64,000 bases of DNA from Caldilineaceae bacterium (GCA_020845455.1 JADLFO010000326.1:1-64000), one strand, 5' to 3'. Counted from the first letter of the stretch, positions 37,663-49,476 are shown. Notes: a model not told the origin generated them from the sequence alone. Program-made: numbers and translations.

Positions 37663-39879
37663 TCAGATGCCAATGAACCCCTCCTCGGCGGCATCTAGAG
37701 GGGGCCTCGGAGAAACGCCAGTTGATCCGAGGCCCTCGTTTTGCAGCAGCAGCCGGTTGATGAGGTTGAGCAGCGCGCCGCGCTGTTCTAGGCCGTTTTC
37801 CCCATAGTCGCTGATCCCCAGATAGACCTGCCGCCGCGTGCGGCGCATCAGACCCAGCAGCAAACGGCGCATGGCGTCTTGGCGCGAGGTAAATTCGTCG
37901 AGTTCGGTCCACGGCTGTCCCGCGGGCCACTGCGGCGACAGCACATAAGGATGCGTCAGCGGCTGGTAGAGCCGTTCCCACCAGCCGGTGGAGCCGATGT
38001 CAAGCCAGAACTGCACGTCGACGGCGCGGTTGCGCATCAGAAAGGTATAGGCGGGGGCGATGAAGACGGCGTCGGCGGGCGTCTGCCATCCGGGGTAGTA
38101 GAGCGCGCCGAGCGCGCCACTGCCGATCAACCCCAGGTAGTCACGGCCCAGGCGCACCGCCTGCGGCATGTCTGCGCTGCCGCCTGCCAAAGAGGTGTCT
38201 TCGAGCGCCCAGCGGAAGTTGCGCGCCGAATCGGCCAATTGGTTGGCGACACGCGCCGCGTCGAGGTCGGCGTGAAAGCCGAAGCCGGGCTGGCTCAAGA
38301 CTTCGCCAAAGAGGCGTGCAAAGAATTGGTCGAGCGGGAGCAGTTCACCGCCGGCACGGTAGGCGTAGAGCCAATCGCGCAGCCGCTCGTAGGCTTCGCC
38401 GATGGCGTAGGTGATGCGCTGCTGCCGGTCGGGGCGCAGGTCGCCGAAACGACCCAGTTCGATGGTAGGCCGAGTGGCGGGAAAGGCGCTTTGAGCCAGG
38501 ACGGCGGCGCGGATAGGGTCCAACGGGTCAACGGCCAGCATGAGCGCTTGCGCCACGTCGGGCTGGGTGGGGCGGATGTGCCAGTCGGGGTGGGCGAGCG
38601 CCGCCAAGGTGAGCAGACAGCGCGCGGCGGGTTCGTCTTGCAGCGCGCGGCTGGGGCGGTGGGTGGCGGAGGGGATGTTGCGGCCATCCAGCCCGGTTTG
38701 CAGGCTGAAGCGCAGGGCATCGCTGACAAAGGGCGCAATGATGGCAATGGACCCGACCTCTACCCCCTCATGGACTACTAGGCGTTCGATCTGGTCGATC
38801 ACCCAGCGGATCATCTGTGGGTAGTAGCGGAAGCCGCCTTGCGGCATCTGAAAGGCGGGCAGGCCGAGGTCTTCTCCGGCACAGGCGAAGGCTGTTGGGA
38901 CGGTCGTGGCGGTGGGTGGGCGGCGGCCGCGCACCGCCCGGTCGACGCGCCGAGTCATCGCGCCCAGTTGGGGTGACATAAAGTAGCAGGTGTCCAGGCG
39001 GATGGCGTCGGCGCAGAGCGCGGCCAGTTCGGCGGCGCCGGCGGGGTCGGCCCCCAGGAAGAGGCGCAGCCCGGCGTCTTCGTCCATGACGATCAGGGCG
39101 CTTTCCAAGTGGGGCAGCCATTGGCGCACTAGGTTGTGCGCGGCGGCGACGCCTTCTTCGGCATTGTCGACGATCAGATGGCGATGGTTGCGGAAGAGGT
39201 GGGCGCGACCCCAGTCGTTGGCGAGGATGTGGCGCGAAAACAACTCGATCTGGAGGCTGAAGTCGATCAAGGTTTCACGCAGGCAGAGGGCGCGGAACTC
39301 GTCGCTGATGCGCCGCGCGGCACGCAGGGCGTTGAGCCGGCCGGTATGGGTTTCGCCCAGGGGAACCGCCAACTCCAGCCGCGTATAGGCCTCTTCGACG
39401 GAAAAGTCGTTGAGCGCGGCCTTGTTGAGATTGTCCAACACTTGGCTAATGATGCGGTTGCGCTCGACGCGTATGCCGTCGAAGTCGCCGCTGTTGAGGG
39501 CGTGATCAACAAGCGGGGCCATGTGATACTGCGCGGTCTCCAGGTTGAGAAAGGCCGGTTCGCGCCGCGGGTTGGCGAAGCCGGCGGAGGCCGCCAGCAG
39601 CGGCCAGTAGAGTTCGATAGCGCTGCGCGAGAGGCCCGCCAGGGTGCTGATCTGAACCGGCGCGCCGGGCCGGCTGTTGCGCCCGCGCAGGGCTTGGGTG
39701 TAGGGCAGGGCGAGCGTGCGCTGCGGCGCCAACACCAGGATTTCGTCGCCGCGCGTGCGCTCGCGGCCCAGCAGCCAGCGAATGCGTTCGAGGGCGAGCG
39801 TGGTCTTGCCGCTGCCAAAGGGGCCGGAGAGAAAGAGTTTGGTCGTGGAGTGGAGCGCAGTTACAATGGTGTCGTCCAT
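37663..39879 (-). CDS. UvrD/AddB-like superfamily I helicase-related ATPase
   Basis: SGPFGSGKTTLALERIRWLL Walker A; HLIVDNAEEGVAAAHNLV Walker B-like position. Confidence 0.65.
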   Translation of the reverse strand: MDDTIVTALHSTTKLFLSGPFGSGKTTLALERIRWLLGRERTRGDEILVLAPQRTLALPYTQALRGRNSRPGAPVQISTLAGLSRSAIELYWPLLAASAGFANPRREPAFLNLETAQYHMAPLVDHALNSGDFDGIRVERNRIISQVLDNLNKAALNDFSVEEAYTRLELAVPLGETHTGRLNALRAARRISDEFRALCLRETLIDFSLQIELFSRHILANDWGRAHLFRNHRHLIVDNAEEGVAAAHNLVRQWLPHLESALIVMDEDAGLRLFLGADPAGAAELAALCADAIRLDTCYFMSPQLGAMTRRVDRAVRGRRPPTATTVPTAFACAGEDLGLPAFQMPQGGFRYYPQMIRWVIDQIERLVVHEGVEVGSIAIIAPFVSDALRFSLQTGLDGRNIPSATHRPSRALQDEPAARCLLTLAALAHPDWHIRPTQPDVAQALMLAVDPLDPIRAAVLAQSAFPATRPTIELGRFGDLRPDRQQRITYAIGEAYERLRDWLYAYRAGGELLPLDQFFARLFGEVLSQPGFGFHADLDAARVANQLADSARNFRWALEDTSLAGGSADMPQAVRLGRDYLGLIGSGALGALYYPGWQTPADAVFIAPAYTFLMRNRAVDVQFWLDIGSTGWWERLYQPLTHPYVLSPQWPAGQPWTELDEFTSRQDAMRRLLLGLMRRTRRQVYLGISDYGENGLEQRGALLNLINRLLLQNEGLGSTGVSPRPPLDAAEEGFIGI

Positions 39880-39993
39880 GGCTTCTCGGCGTCTGGCAGG
39901 ATGCCTGGCCTGGCAGCCTGTATCGGGACCGCGTGCGGTCGAGAATCCTTCAGATTGTCATTGGAACCCTCACGATTGTCAAGGAAGTGACCC

Positions 39994-41085
39994 ATGGAGA
40001 CTTATGCGATTCCGCTTGTGCCCGGCCCCGTCGCGATCCCGGCGGCGGTGCGCGCGGCCTATCAGACGGATTACGGCAGCAGCGATCTGGAAGAAGAGTT
40101 TTTCGGGCTGTACCAGCACTGCGAGCAGGGCTTGCAGCAGGTGTTGACGACGCGCAATGACATCGTGATCTTGAGCGGTGAGGGGATGTTGGCGCTGTGG
40201 GCCGCGCTCAAGGGCGTGATCCGCCCCGGCGACCGTGTGCTGGCGGTGGCGACGGGCGTGTTCGGCTACGGCATCGGCGAGATGGCGCAGGCGCTTGGCG
40301 CGGAGGTGGAGACGGTCGGGTTTGGCTATGACGATATCGCGGATGCAGAGCAGGTGCGGGCGGCGGCACGACGCTTCCGCCCGCGGCTGGTGACGGCAGT
40401 ACACTGCGAGACGCCGAGCGGCACGCTCAACCCGTTGGCCGAGTTGGGCGCGATCTGCCAGGAGGTGGATGCGCTCTTCTATGTCGATTTTGTGGCGAGC
40501 GCGGGCGGCACGCCGGTGCGGGTGGATGAGTGGCAGATCGACCTGGGGCTGCTGGGCAGCCAAAAGGTCTTGAGCCTGATGCCGGACCTGTCGATGGTGA
40601 GCATCAGCGCGCGCGGGTGGGAGGCGATCGACGAGACGGGGTACGCCGGGTATGACGCGCTGAAGCCGTGGCGCACGGCGGTCGAGGCGCGCTATATGCC
40701 GTATACGCACAACTGGCAGGCGATGGCCGGTCTTCGTGTAGCGATAGATGGGCTGCTGACAGAAGGTCTAGAGCAGGCCTATGCGCGGCATGAGGCGGCG
40801 GCGGCGCTCTGCCGCAGGCGGCTGGGCGAGATGGGGGTAGCGCTGCTGCCAAAGCGCGAGGAGATCGCGTCGCCAACCGTGACCGCGGCGCTCGTCCCGG
40901 AGGGCTGGGCGTGGCGCGACCTGGACCGCGCGCTGCGCGCCCAGGGGATGGTGGTAGGGGGGAGCTATGGGCCGTTGGCAGACAAGGTCTTCCGCGTCGG
41001 CCACATGGGTTCGCAGGCGGACGTGGGATTGGTGCAGCGGGGGATGGATGTGCTGCAAGGGGTGCTGGCGGCGGTGAAGGCATAG
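39994..41085 (+). CDS. Class V aminotransferase (alanine-glyoxylate/serine-glyoxylate type)
   Basis: LVPGPVAIPAAVRAAYQTDYGSSDLEEEF; DFVASAGGTPVRVDEWQIDLGLLGSQKVL PLP-Lys context. Confidence 0.9.
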   Translation: METYAIPLVPGPVAIPAAVRAAYQTDYGSSDLEEEFFGLYQHCEQGLQQVLTTRNDIVILSGEGMLALWAALKGVIRPGDRVLAVATGVFGYGIGEMAQALGAEVETVGFGYDDIADAEQVRAAARRFRPRLVTAVHCETPSGTLNPLAELGAICQEVDALFYVDFVASAGGTPVRVDEWQIDLGLLGSQKVLSLMPDLSMVSISARGWEAIDETGYAGYDALKPWRTAVEARYMPYTHNWQAMAGLRVAIDGLLTEGLEQAYARHEAAAALCRRRLGEMGVALLPKREEIASPTVTAALVPEGWAWRDLDRALRAQGMVVGGSYGPLADKVFRVGHMGSQADVGLVQRGMDVLQGVLAAVKA

Positions 41086-41257
41086 CCCCCGGCATCGATA
41101 CCAAAGCTCGCGCCGGCGCGCGGGGTTTGTAGCAGGACGGTGTGGGGAACTACAATAACGCTGGTGGTCCGATGGTGCACAGCCTGTGTTTGGCGAATGC
41201 TCTCCGTTTCCACCGCCTGGCTATCACTGCAAAGCCTGCCACTTAGAAAGTCTGTCT

Positions 41258-42046
41258 GTGAGTCTACCCGACTATCCTACGCTCTTTTGGGTGACGGCAG
41301 TCCTGGCGATCATTTTGATTGGGGTCTCGAAGGCGGGGTTTGGCGGCGGGGTCGGGGCGATTGCCACCCCGCTGATGGCGCTGACGATTCCGGTGGCAGA
41401 TGCCGCTGCGATCTTGCTGCCGCTGTTGATCGTGGCGGATATCTTTTCGCTGCGGCACTATTGGGGGATTTGGGATCGGCGCAGCCTGCGGGCGATGCTG
41501 CCCGGCGCGCTGGTGGGGATCGCGCTGGGCGCGGCCTTTTTCGGCTATTTCAGCGACAACGAGCGCATCCTCAAGGTGGGGCTGGGCGTGATCTCGCTGG
41601 TGTTTGTGGCGTATCAGGCCTTTCGCACGCTGATTTTGGGCCGGTTGGCCGAGGCGCATCCGCCCGACAGCGCGGGCGTGGCGCTGGGCGCGGCGGCGGG
41701 GTTCACCTCGACGCTGGCGCATGCCGGCGGCCCGCCGGCGACGATGTATTTGCTGCCGCAGAAGCTGCCACGCCATATCTTTGTGGGGACCAATGTGACC
41801 TTTTTCTTCACTCTGAACCTGGTGAAGCTGATCCCGTATGCGTTTTTGGGGCTGCTGCGCGTGGGCAACCTGACGACGATCTTGGTGCTGGCTCCGCTGG
41901 CCTATGTGGGCGTCACCCTGGGCGTCTTTTTAAACAAGCGGTTTTCGGACCGCTGGTTCAATGTGTTGATCTATACGATGCTGTTTGTCACCGGGATGGA
42001 ACTGATCTCGGGGCGCAGCATTATCCATTGGATCGCCGGGCGGTGA
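41258..42046 (+). CDS. TauE/SafE-family sulfite exporter-like permease
   Basis: VSKAGFGGGVGAIATPLMAL; LAHAGGPPATMYLLPQKLPRHIFVGTN. Confidence 0.9.
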   Translation: MSLPDYPTLFWVTAVLAIILIGVSKAGFGGGVGAIATPLMALTIPVADAAAILLPLLIVADIFSLRHYWGIWDRRSLRAMLPGALVGIALGAAFFGYFSDNERILKVGLGVISLVFVAYQAFRTLILGRLAEAHPPDSAGVALGAAAGFTSTLAHAGGPPATMYLLPQKLPRHIFVGTNVTFFFTLNLVKLIPYAFLGLLRVGNLTTILVLAPLAYVGVTLGVFLNKRFSDRWFNVLIYTMLFVTGMELISGRSIIHWIAGR

Positions 42047-42110
42047 TGTGGCGCACACTGGTCCGGACCCTCTCCCCTCTGCAACCCTCAACCAAAAGGA
42101 GTAAACGGCG

Positions 42111-43193
42111 ATGCTAATTGTGGACGCGCATTTGGATCTGTCGATGAACGCGCTCCAGTGGAATCGCGATCTGCTGCGCTCGGCCTATACGATCCGCACG
42201 ATGGAGCAGACCGTGCCGGGCAAAGGGCGGGCGCAGGGCACGGTGGCCTATCCTGAGATGCGCCGCGGGCGCATCTTTCTGTCGGTGGCGACGCTGATCG
42301 CACGCTCTACGGGCAAACCTGCCCCGCATATCGACTATGCGACCGAGGCCCAGGCCTATGGCATGGCGCACGGCCAGCTTGCCTATTATCGGGCGTTGGA
42401 GCAGCAGGGGCATGTGCGTATCCTGACCGACACGGCGGCGCTGGAGGCGCATGTGGCGGAATGGCAGGCGTGGGACGCTGCCCACACCGAGCTGACCGAA
42501 GAGACGCCGCCGTTGGGGTTTGTGATCAGCATGGAGGGGGCCGACCCGATCCTGTGGCCGGAGCAGTTGGGTGAGTGGAAGGCGGCGGGGCTGCGGCTGC
42601 TGGGGCCGACCCATTACGGCACGGGCCGCTATGCCGGGGGGACGGCAACCGAACTGGGGCTGACGGAGATCGGCGTGCGGCTGCTGCAGGAGATGGATCG
42701 GCTGGGGGTGCTGCTGGACTTGACTCATTGTTCGGATCAGTCGTTCTGGCAGGCGCTGGAACACTATCACGGCCCGGTCCTGGCCAGCCATAACAACTGC
42801 CGCGCCCTGGTTCCCCATCAACGCCAGTTCAGCGACGCGCAGTTGCAGGCGATCTTCGAGCGCGACGGCGTGGTCGGCGTGGCGTTGGACACCTGGATGC
42901 TGCTCCCCGGCTGGGTGGTCGGCCAGTCGACCAATGAGCAGGCGCCGCTGGCGAAGGTAGTCGATCACATCGACCATATGTGCCAGTTGGCGGGCAACTG
43001 CCGGCATGTTGGCATTGGGACTGACCTAGATGGCGGCTATGGCCGCGAGCAGTCGCCGGTCGATTTGGATACGATCGCCGACCTGCAGCATTTGACCGAC
43101 CTTTTGAGCAGGCGCGGCTATGCGGATGCGGATATCCGCGCCATTATGCATGGGAACTGGCTGCGTCTGCTCGGCGTGGCGCTCGCCAAGTGA
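42111..43193 (+). CDS. Membrane dipeptidase (peptidase M19)
   Basis: DAHLDLSMNAL; SMEGADPI; VLLDLTHCSDQSFWQALEHYHGPVLASHNNCRALVPHQRQ; GIGTDLDGGYG. Confidence 0.92.
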   Translation: MLIVDAHLDLSMNALQWNRDLLRSAYTIRTMEQTVPGKGRAQGTVAYPEMRRGRIFLSVATLIARSTGKPAPHIDYATEAQAYGMAHGQLAYYRALEQQGHVRILTDTAALEAHVAEWQAWDAAHTELTEETPPLGFVISMEGADPILWPEQLGEWKAAGLRLLGPTHYGTGRYAGGTATELGLTEIGVRLLQEMDRLGVLLDLTHCSDQSFWQALEHYHGPVLASHNNCRALVPHQRQFSDAQLQAIFERDGVVGVALDTWMLLPGWVVGQSTNEQAPLAKVVDHIDHMCQLAGNCRHVGIGTDLDGGYGREQSPVDLDTIADLQHLTDLLSRRGYADADIRAIMHGNWLRLLGVALAK

Positions 43194-43272
43194 CCAATTT
43201 TGCAGCGTTTGGACCTGGATGCGGCGCTATCTTGGCTGCGCCGCATCTCCTAAGCCAGCAAGGAATGGATGC

Positions 43273-44178
43273 ATGAATCAACTGCCCTTTGCCCTGCCGG
43301 GCCGCTTTTGGCGCGGCAATCTGCACACACATTCGACGCGCTCTGACGGCGGTCTGACCCCAGAGGAGGCGGCGCGGCGCTATGAAATCAACGGTTACGA
43401 CTTTTTTGCGTTGACCGATCACTTTTTGGAACGCTACGACTATCCGATTGTCGATACGCGCTCCTTCCGCAACGAGCGATTTACGACACTGATCGGTGCG
43501 GAACTGCATGCGGGGCAGACCGAGTTGGGTGGGATGTGGCATATCCTGGCCGTGGGTCTGCCGCTGGATTTTGCCGTTCCCGCCGAGGGCGAGACAGGGC
43601 CGGAGTTGGCGGTGCGGGCGCTGGCGGCGGGGGCCTTTGTGGCCGCGGCGCATCCGCAGTGGTATTCGCTGACCGAGCGCGACCTGGAGGCGCTGGGACC
43701 GGTCGACGCCATCGAGGTCTATAACGGGGTGGCGATCGACCACAACGACCACGCCGATAGCTGGCACATCACCGATATCCTGTTGGGGCGCGGCCAGCGC
43801 TATCTAGTCTGCGCGGCGGATGATTTTCATCACCAGCGCAACCGGCACGACTTTGGCCGCGGCTGGGTCTGGGTCAAGAGCGAGCGGTTGGAGCCGGATG
43901 CGCTTTTGGCGGCGCTCAAGGCGGGGCATTTCTACTCCAGCAGCGGGCCGCAGATCCATGATGTGCAGATAGAACCGGGGCGGCGCGCCGTGGTGCGCTG
44001 TTCGCCCGCAGAGTGGGTATTTGTCACGGGCAAGGGGCCGGCAGCGCTGGCCGTGGAAGGGCATGGGTTGATGGAAGCTGAGTTTGACTTGGAGAAATTC
44101 AGCAGCCCTTACTGCCGGATCACGGTACGCGACGCTCACGGCGGGCGGGCCTGGACCAACCCGATTTGGTTCGACTAA
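43273..44178 (+). CDS. PHP-domain phosphoesterase
   Basis: RGNLHTHSTRSDGGLTPEEAARRYEINGYDFFALTDH; start re-assigned to 43273. Confidence 0.88.
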   Translation: MNQLPFALPGRFWRGNLHTHSTRSDGGLTPEEAARRYEINGYDFFALTDHFLERYDYPIVDTRSFRNERFTTLIGAELHAGQTELGGMWHILAVGLPLDFAVPAEGETGPELAVRALAAGAFVAAAHPQWYSLTERDLEALGPVDAIEVYNGVAIDHNDHADSWHITDILLGRGQRYLVCAADDFHHQRNRHDFGRGWVWVKSERLEPDALLAALKAGHFYSSSGPQIHDVQIEPGRRAVVRCSPAEWVFVTGKGPAALAVEGHGLMEAEFDLEKFSSPYCRITVRDAHGGRAWTNPIWFD

Positions 44179-44211
44179 GCCACACCACAGATTGATCAAT
44201 AGACAGGGGGC

Positions 44212-45300
44212 ATGATGAGCGAGATCGGGCTGCTCAAGGAGGAGCTAGATACGCCTGCGCTGTGGGTCGACCTGGAGAAAGTAGAGCGCAACATCGCCAA
44301 TATTGCCGGTGAACTGGCGGCGGCAGGCGTGAGTTGGCGGCCGCACACCAAGGGCATCAAGACGCCGGCCTTGGTACACAAATTGCTGCAGGCCGGGGCC
44401 TTGGGCGTGACCTGCGCCAAGCTGAGCGAGGCCGAGGTGATGGCCGCGGCGGGTATGCGCGATATTCTGGTCGCCAACCAGGTTGTCGGGCCGCAGAAGA
44501 CGGCGCGGCTGGCCGCGATCCAGCGCCATGCCGACGTGAAAGCGGCGGTGGACAGCGCGGCCAACGTGGCCGAGATCGGCGCGGCGGCGGCGGCGATTGG
44601 GGTGGAGGTCGGGCTGCTGATCGAGGTGGATACGGGGATGCATCGGGCGGGCGTGCAGCCGTGCGAGCCGGTGCTGGCGCTGGCGCGCATGATTGAGGCG
44701 ACGCCGGGGGTGCGTTTCCGCGGGGTGATGACCTGGGAAGGTCACAATTTAGGGTTTGACGATGTCGAAGAAAAGCGCCGCGGCATCGAGGCCAGCATTG
44801 GGCAGTTGTTGGACAGCGCCGAACTATGCCGGTCTGCGGGCGTGCCAGTCGAGATCGTCAGCGCGGGGGGGAGTGGAACCTATCGCGTGACGGCGCATAT
44901 TCCGGGTGTGACCGAAGTGCAGGCGGGGGGCGCAATCTTCTGCGATCAGTCCTATCAGGCGTGGGGCGTAGAGTTGGAGCCGGCGCTGTTTCTGCGTGCA
45001 CGGGTGACGAGCCGGCCCGCGCCGGACCGGATCATTTGCGACTGTGGGTTCAAGACGGCGACGCGCGGCTTCCCCGCGCCGCGCCCGGTGGATTTTGATG
45101 TGGCGAGCGTGGCGTTGTCGGCTGAACATGGCATCATCACGCTGCCGGGTCCCGACGACCGGCCGGCGGTCGGCGATACGTTTGACATGGTCATCGGCTA
45201 TGGCGATGCGACGGTCTATCTGCATGATACGCTGTATGGGGTGCGCGCCGGGCGCGTAGAGACGGTATGGCCGATCGCATCGCGCGGCAAGCTGCGCTGA
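44212..45300 (+). CDS. DSD1-family PLP enzyme (D-threonine aldolase / D-serine dehydratase-like)
   Basis: [21 protein letters not shown]...[41 protein letters not shown]. Confidence 0.92.
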   Translation: MMSEIGLLKEELDTPALWVDLEKVERNIANIAGELAAAGVSWRPHTKGIKTPALVHKLLQAGALGVTCAKLSEAEVMAAAGMRDILVANQVVGPQKTARLAAIQRHADVKAAVDSAANVAEIGAAAAAIGVEVGLLIEVDTGMHRAGVQPCEPVLALARMIEATPGVRFRGVMTWEGHNLGFDDVEEKRRGIEASIGQLLDSAELCRSAGVPVEIVSAGGSGTYRVTAHIPGVTEVQAGGAIFCDQSYQAWGVELEPALFLRARVTSRPAPDRIICDCGFKTATRGFPAPRPVDFDVASVALSAEHGIITLPGPDDRPAVGDTFDMVIGYGDATVYLHDTLYGVRAGRVETVWPIASRGKLR

Positions 45301-45319
45301 TGGTGTGTGGAGAGTGACG

Positions 45320-47389
45320 ATGTTGCCGTTCAATTCGATCTACCGGCATGGCTTTGTGCGCGTGGCGGTGGGTGTGCCGCAGCTCAAGGTCGCCGACCCC
45401 GGCTATAACACAGAGCGCACGCTGGGCCTGGCCGAGCGCGCTTCGGCCCAGGGCGCGGCGGTAGTGCTCTTTCCGGAACTGGGCATCTCGGCCTATTCAA
45501 ATGACGATCTGTTTCACCAGGACGCGCTGCTGGATGCGACACGCCAGGGGGTGGCGCGCGTGGTCGAGGCGAGTACGGGGCTGTCGCCGGTGGTGGTGGT
45601 GGGCGCGCCGCTGCGCTTTGAGCAGAAGCTGTTTAACTGTGCGGTGGTGATCTACCGGGGCGCGGTGCTGGGGATCGTCCCCAAGAGCTATCTGCCCAAC
45701 TATCGGGAGTTCTATGAGAAGCGGCAGTTCAGCGCGGCGCGCGATGCGGTGGCGCGTGAGGTGGAGTTTTTGGGGCAGCAAGCGCCCTTTGGCAACGACC
45801 TGATCTTTGACGCGGCCAACGTGCCGGATTTTGCGCTGCACGCCGAAATCTGCGAAGACGTGTGGACGCCGATCCCGCCGAGCACGCTGGCGGCGCTGGC
45901 GGGGGCGACGGTGCTGGTGAACCTGTCGGCCAGCAACATCACCGTGGGCAAGGCGGAGTATCGCCGGGCGTTGTGTGCAGGCCAGTCGGGCAAGTGTATT
46001 GCGGCCTATCTCTATTCGGCGGCGGGGCCGGGCGAATCCACGACGGACTTGGCCTGGGACGGGCACGCGCTGATCTACGATGACGGCTATCTGGTCGTGG
46101 AGTCGGAACGCTTTGCGGCGCAGGAGCAGGTGATCTTGGCCGATATTGACCTGGAGCGGCTGGCGCAGGACCGGATGCGGCAGACGAGCTTTATCGACAC
46201 GGTAGGCGATCATCGCGAGCAACTGCGCGGGCTGCGGCGTGTGCCGTTTACGTTTGACGTGCCGCAGGCCGAACTGCCGCTGCTGGCCGCGGTCGACCGT
46301 TTCCCCTATGTGCCGAGCGACCCGGCGCTGCTGGACGAACGCTGCTATGAGACCTATAACATCCAGGTGCATGCGCTGATGAAGCGGCTGCGGGCTACGG
46401 GGATCGAGCGCGTTGTGGTCGGCGTGTCGGGTGGGCTGGATTCGACCCAGGCGCTGATCGTAGCGGCGCGCACGATGGACCGGTTGGGGCTGCCGCGCAG
46501 CAATGTGCTGGCCTATACGATGCCGGGGTTTGCCACCAGCACGGTGACCAAGGGCAACGCCCACCGGCTGATGTCCAGCCTGGGCGTGAGCGCATCGGAG
46601 ATCGATATCCGGCCCTCGGCGCAGCAGATGCTCAAAGACATTGGGCATCCTTATGCCGGGGGACAGCCGGTGTATGATGTGACGTTTGAGAACGTGCAGG
46701 CGGGCGAGCGTACCTCGCATCTGTTCCGGCTGGCGAATTTCCATAACGGCTTGGTATTAGGGACGGGCGACCTGAGCGAACTGGCGCTGGGCTGGGCGAC
46801 CTATGGCGTGGGGGACCATATGTCGCACTATAATGTCAACGCCTCGGTGCCCAAGACGCTGATCCAGCATTTGATCCGCTGGGTGGCGCAGACCGGGCAG
46901 TTTGGCGACGATGTGTCGGCGACGCTCCGTTCGATCTTAGAGACGGAGATCTCGCCGGAACTGATTCCGCACGAAAACGGCGAAAACGATCGGCCGGCGC
47001 AGAGCACCGAAGCCAAGATCGGCCCGTACGAACTGCAAGATTTCAACCTCTACTACATCACGCGCTTTGGCTTTCGCCCCGGCAAGGTGGCATTTCTGAG
47101 CTATAGCGCCTGGCGCGACGCGTCGCTGGGAACATGGCCTCCGCTGCTGCCGGAGGCCAAACGCCATGTATATGATCTGGCGACGATTAAGCATTGGCTG
47201 GAGGTCTTTTTGTTTCGCTTCTTCCAGATCAGCCAGTTCAAGCGGTCGGCAGTGCCGAATGGGCCGAAGGTGGGGTCGGGCGGCAGCCTATCGCCGCGCG
47301 GCGACTGGCGCGCGCCGAGTGATTCAGAGGCTACCGTCTGGCTGAACGAGTTGCGCGCCAACGTGCCGGATAGCAGGGCAGACCGATGA
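45320..47389 (+). CDS. nadE: Glutamine-hydrolysing NAD+ synthetase
   Basis: Nitrilase domain [17 protein letters not shown] + [54 protein letters not shown]. Confidence 0.95.
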   Translation: MLPFNSIYRHGFVRVAVGVPQLKVADPGYNTERTLGLAERASAQGAAVVLFPELGISAYSNDDLFHQDALLDATRQGVARVVEASTGLSPVVVVGAPLRFEQKLFNCAVVIYRGAVLGIVPKSYLPNYREFYEKRQFSAARDAVAREVEFLGQQAPFGNDLIFDAANVPDFALHAEICEDVWTPIPPSTLAALAGATVLVNLSASNITVGKAEYRRALCAGQSGKCIAAYLYSAAGPGESTTDLAWDGHALIYDDGYLVVESERFAAQEQVILADIDLERLAQDRMRQTSFIDTVGDHREQLRGLRRVPFTFDVPQAELPLLAAVDRFPYVPSDPALLDERCYETYNIQVHALMKRLRATGIERVVVGVSGGLDSTQALIVAARTMDRLGLPRSNVLAYTMPGFATSTVTKGNAHRLMSSLGVSASEIDIRPSAQQMLKDIGHPYAGGQPVYDVTFENVQAGERTSHLFRLANFHNGLVLGTGDLSELALGWATYGVGDHMSHYNVNASVPKTLIQHLIRWVAQTGQFGDDVSATLRSILETEISPELIPHENGENDRPAQSTEAKIGPYELQDFNLYYITRFGFRPGKVAFLSYSAWRDASLGTWPPLLPEAKRHVYDLATIKHWLEVFLFRFFQISQFKRSAVPNGPKVGSGGSLSPRGDWRAPSDSEATVWLNELRANVPDSRADR

Positions 47390-48456
47390 GTAGGCAGGTA
47401 TGTAGTCTGATCGCGGTGCAGGCCGAGTTTGATGCGACCTGGCCCTTTGCCGCCGACCACTGGCGCAGCCGCTGGCAGGAAGAAGGTCCGACTCGCTTTG
47501 TGCGGCTGGTGCGCGATGACAGGCGCACCCTGGGTGAAGCCCTGGGAGAAGACGTAAGCGGCGCCGGGAAAGAGACCTGCGAGGTGACGCGCGCGGCGGT
47601 GTTGGGCGTGCCGGTTACGCCGGGCTGTCTGGACGCGCTGCCGAACCTGCGCGAGGCCGTCATCTTGGACCCCTATCATCCGGCGCTTTCGCCGGAGGTA
47701 GAGGCCCGCCTGGCGGCGCGCGGCGTCGAACTGTATCGCCAGCAGAGTGAGGGGTTTTGGGGGCAGTCTGTGGCGGAGTTTGCGCTGGCGTTGACGCTCT
47801 GCGCGCTGCGCGGGATTCCACAGCAGCATCGGGCGATGCTGGAGAGCCACGAGGTCTGGCGGCGCTATGGCGCGGCGCGCAACCGCGGCCCCGGCCAACG
47901 GGGCGCACAGTTTAGCGATGACGTGCGCTTTACGCATGGCACGTTGGCGGGCAAACGCGTGCGGGTCGTTGGCGTGGGGAACATCGGCAGCCGGTATGCG
48001 AGCTTTGCCCACTGCCTGGGTGCGGAGGTGGCGGCCTGGGACCCCTATGCGCCTGAGCCAAGTTTTCACCGGGCGGGGGCGCGGCGTGTCTGGCGGCTGG
48101 AGGAGTTGGTACAGGATGCGGAGATCTTCGCGCCCATGCTGCCGCTGACGGAGCAGACGCGCGGGCTGGTGACGGCGCAGCATATTGACGATCTGCCCAA
48201 GGGGTGTCTGGTGGTATTGGCGACACGGGCAGGCATCTGTGACATGGCCGCGCTGCGGCGGCGCGTGCTGGCGGATGAAGTGGCGCTGGCCGCCGACGTG
48301 TTTGACGTGGAGCCGCTGCCGCTGGACGATCCGCTGTTGGGGCGCGAGAATGTGGTGCATACGCCCCATTTGGCGGGGCGCACGCGCGATGCCAACATCG
48401 CCTGGGCGGAGGTGCTGCTGGCGCAGTTCCGCCGTGACCCGGCGGCGGGCGGGTGA
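47386..48456 (+). CDS. D-isomer-specific 2-hydroxyacid dehydrogenase
   Basis: [41 protein letters not shown] overlaps the upstream stop. Confidence 0.88.
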   Translation: MSRQVCSLIAVQAEFDATWPFAADHWRSRWQEEGPTRFVRLVRDDRRTLGEALGEDVSGAGKETCEVTRAAVLGVPVTPGCLDALPNLREAVILDPYHPALSPEVEARLAARGVELYRQQSEGFWGQSVAEFALALTLCALRGIPQQHRAMLESHEVWRRYGAARNRGPGQRGAQFSDDVRFTHGTLAGKRVRVVGVGNIGSRYASFAHCLGAEVAAWDPYAPEPSFHRAGARRVWRLEELVQDAEIFAPMLPLTEQTRGLVTAQHIDDLPKGCLVVLATRAGICDMAALRRRVLADEVALAADVFDVEPLPLDDPLLGRENVVHTPHLAGRTRDANIAWAEVLLAQFRRDPAAGG

Positions 48457-49476
48457 GTGCGTCCGATAGCGCCGGCAGACGCCCTGGCCGCGGCCTACGA
48501 TTTGGGAGCTGCGCCCGCGGTTGATCCGCTGCACGGGCCGGGCATCAGCAACCGGGTGTGGGCAGTGAGCGCGGGCGATGCGGCCTATGTACTCAAGCAA
48601 TATCAGACGCACAGCCGCGGCGGGACGATCCTCTATGAACACCGGCTGCTGGCGTGGCTGGCGATGCGGTCGCTGCCCTTTCAGGTTCCCACGGTACAGT
48701 ACACGCGTCGCGGCGAAACCCTGTGGTGGTATGAGGGGGTGGGCTATGCGCTGTTCCCGCGGTTGGGCGGGGCTGCGGTCTGGCCGCCGACATTGGGGCA
48801 TCTGGAGCAGATCGGCGCGGCGCTGGCGCATCTGCACCAAACGTTGGTGGACTATCCACGGGAGCCGCGCCCGGGTCTGTACGGCTATGGCGACCTGGGG
48901 CGTGTCCACCCGGCGCTGCCCCAGCCGGAACAGTTGGGTGCGGCCATGCTGGGGCTGGACGAGACCGGCGTTGTGCGGGATGATTTGAGTTGGTGGCAGG
49001 GCGAAGTGGGGCGGCTGGCGCGCTTTGCGGACACCGTCTACCGCCGTCTGCCCCAGCAGGTGATCCACGGCGACTATGCGCCTTCGAACACGCTGTTTGT
49101 GGGGGATCGGCTGGCCGCGGTAGTGGATTTTGATATGGCGCTGCCGGATGTGCGGGCGATGGACGTGGCGGCGGGGCTGACCTTTGCCCTGCGCGTGGAC
49201 GAGATGCCCAGCCCGCTGGCGCGCGCGGCTGCGTTTTGCGGCGGCTATGGCGCTGTACAGCGGCTGACCGCGGCGGAGGTGGCGGCGCTGCCCGATTTGA
49301 TGGCGCTGCGCGATGTGGTCTCGACGGTCTGGTGGCTGGGACGAGGGCTGGCCGCGGGCGATGTGCGCGGTGCGCTGGGGCGGATCGTGCAGGCGCGCCG
49401 GCGGCGGCGTTGGGGCATTGAACACCAGGCCGATCTGGTCGCCTGTTGTGAGGCTGGGTTGGGCGAGGGCGGATAA
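48457..49476 (+). CDS. Aminoglycoside phosphotransferase/choline-kinase-like
   Basis: VIHGDYAPSNTLFVGDRLAAVVDFDMALPDVRAMDVA. Confidence 0.88.
   Translation: MRPIAPADALAAAYDLGAAPAVDPLHGPGISNRVWAVSAGDAAYVLKQYQTHSRGGTILYEHRLLAWLAMRSLPFQVPTVQYTRRGETLWWYEGVGYALFPRLGGAAVWPPTLGHLEQIGAALAHLHQTLVDYPREPRPGLYGYGDLGRVHPALPQPEQLGAAMLGLDETGVVRDDLSWWQGEVGRLARFADTVYRRLPQQVIHGDYAPSNTLFVGDRLAAVVDFDMALPDVRAMDVAAGLTFALRVDEMPSPLARAAAFCGGYGAVQRLTAAEVAALPDLMALRDVVSTVWWLGRGLAAGDVRGALGRIVQARRRRRWGIEHQADLVACCEAGLGEGG

Noticed and set aside
41157-41257. Riboswitch in the TauE/SafE leader (ACTGCAAAGCCTGCC reminiscent of c-di-GMP-I)
   Set aside because: Only a short match; the remaining conserved core of the class is absent
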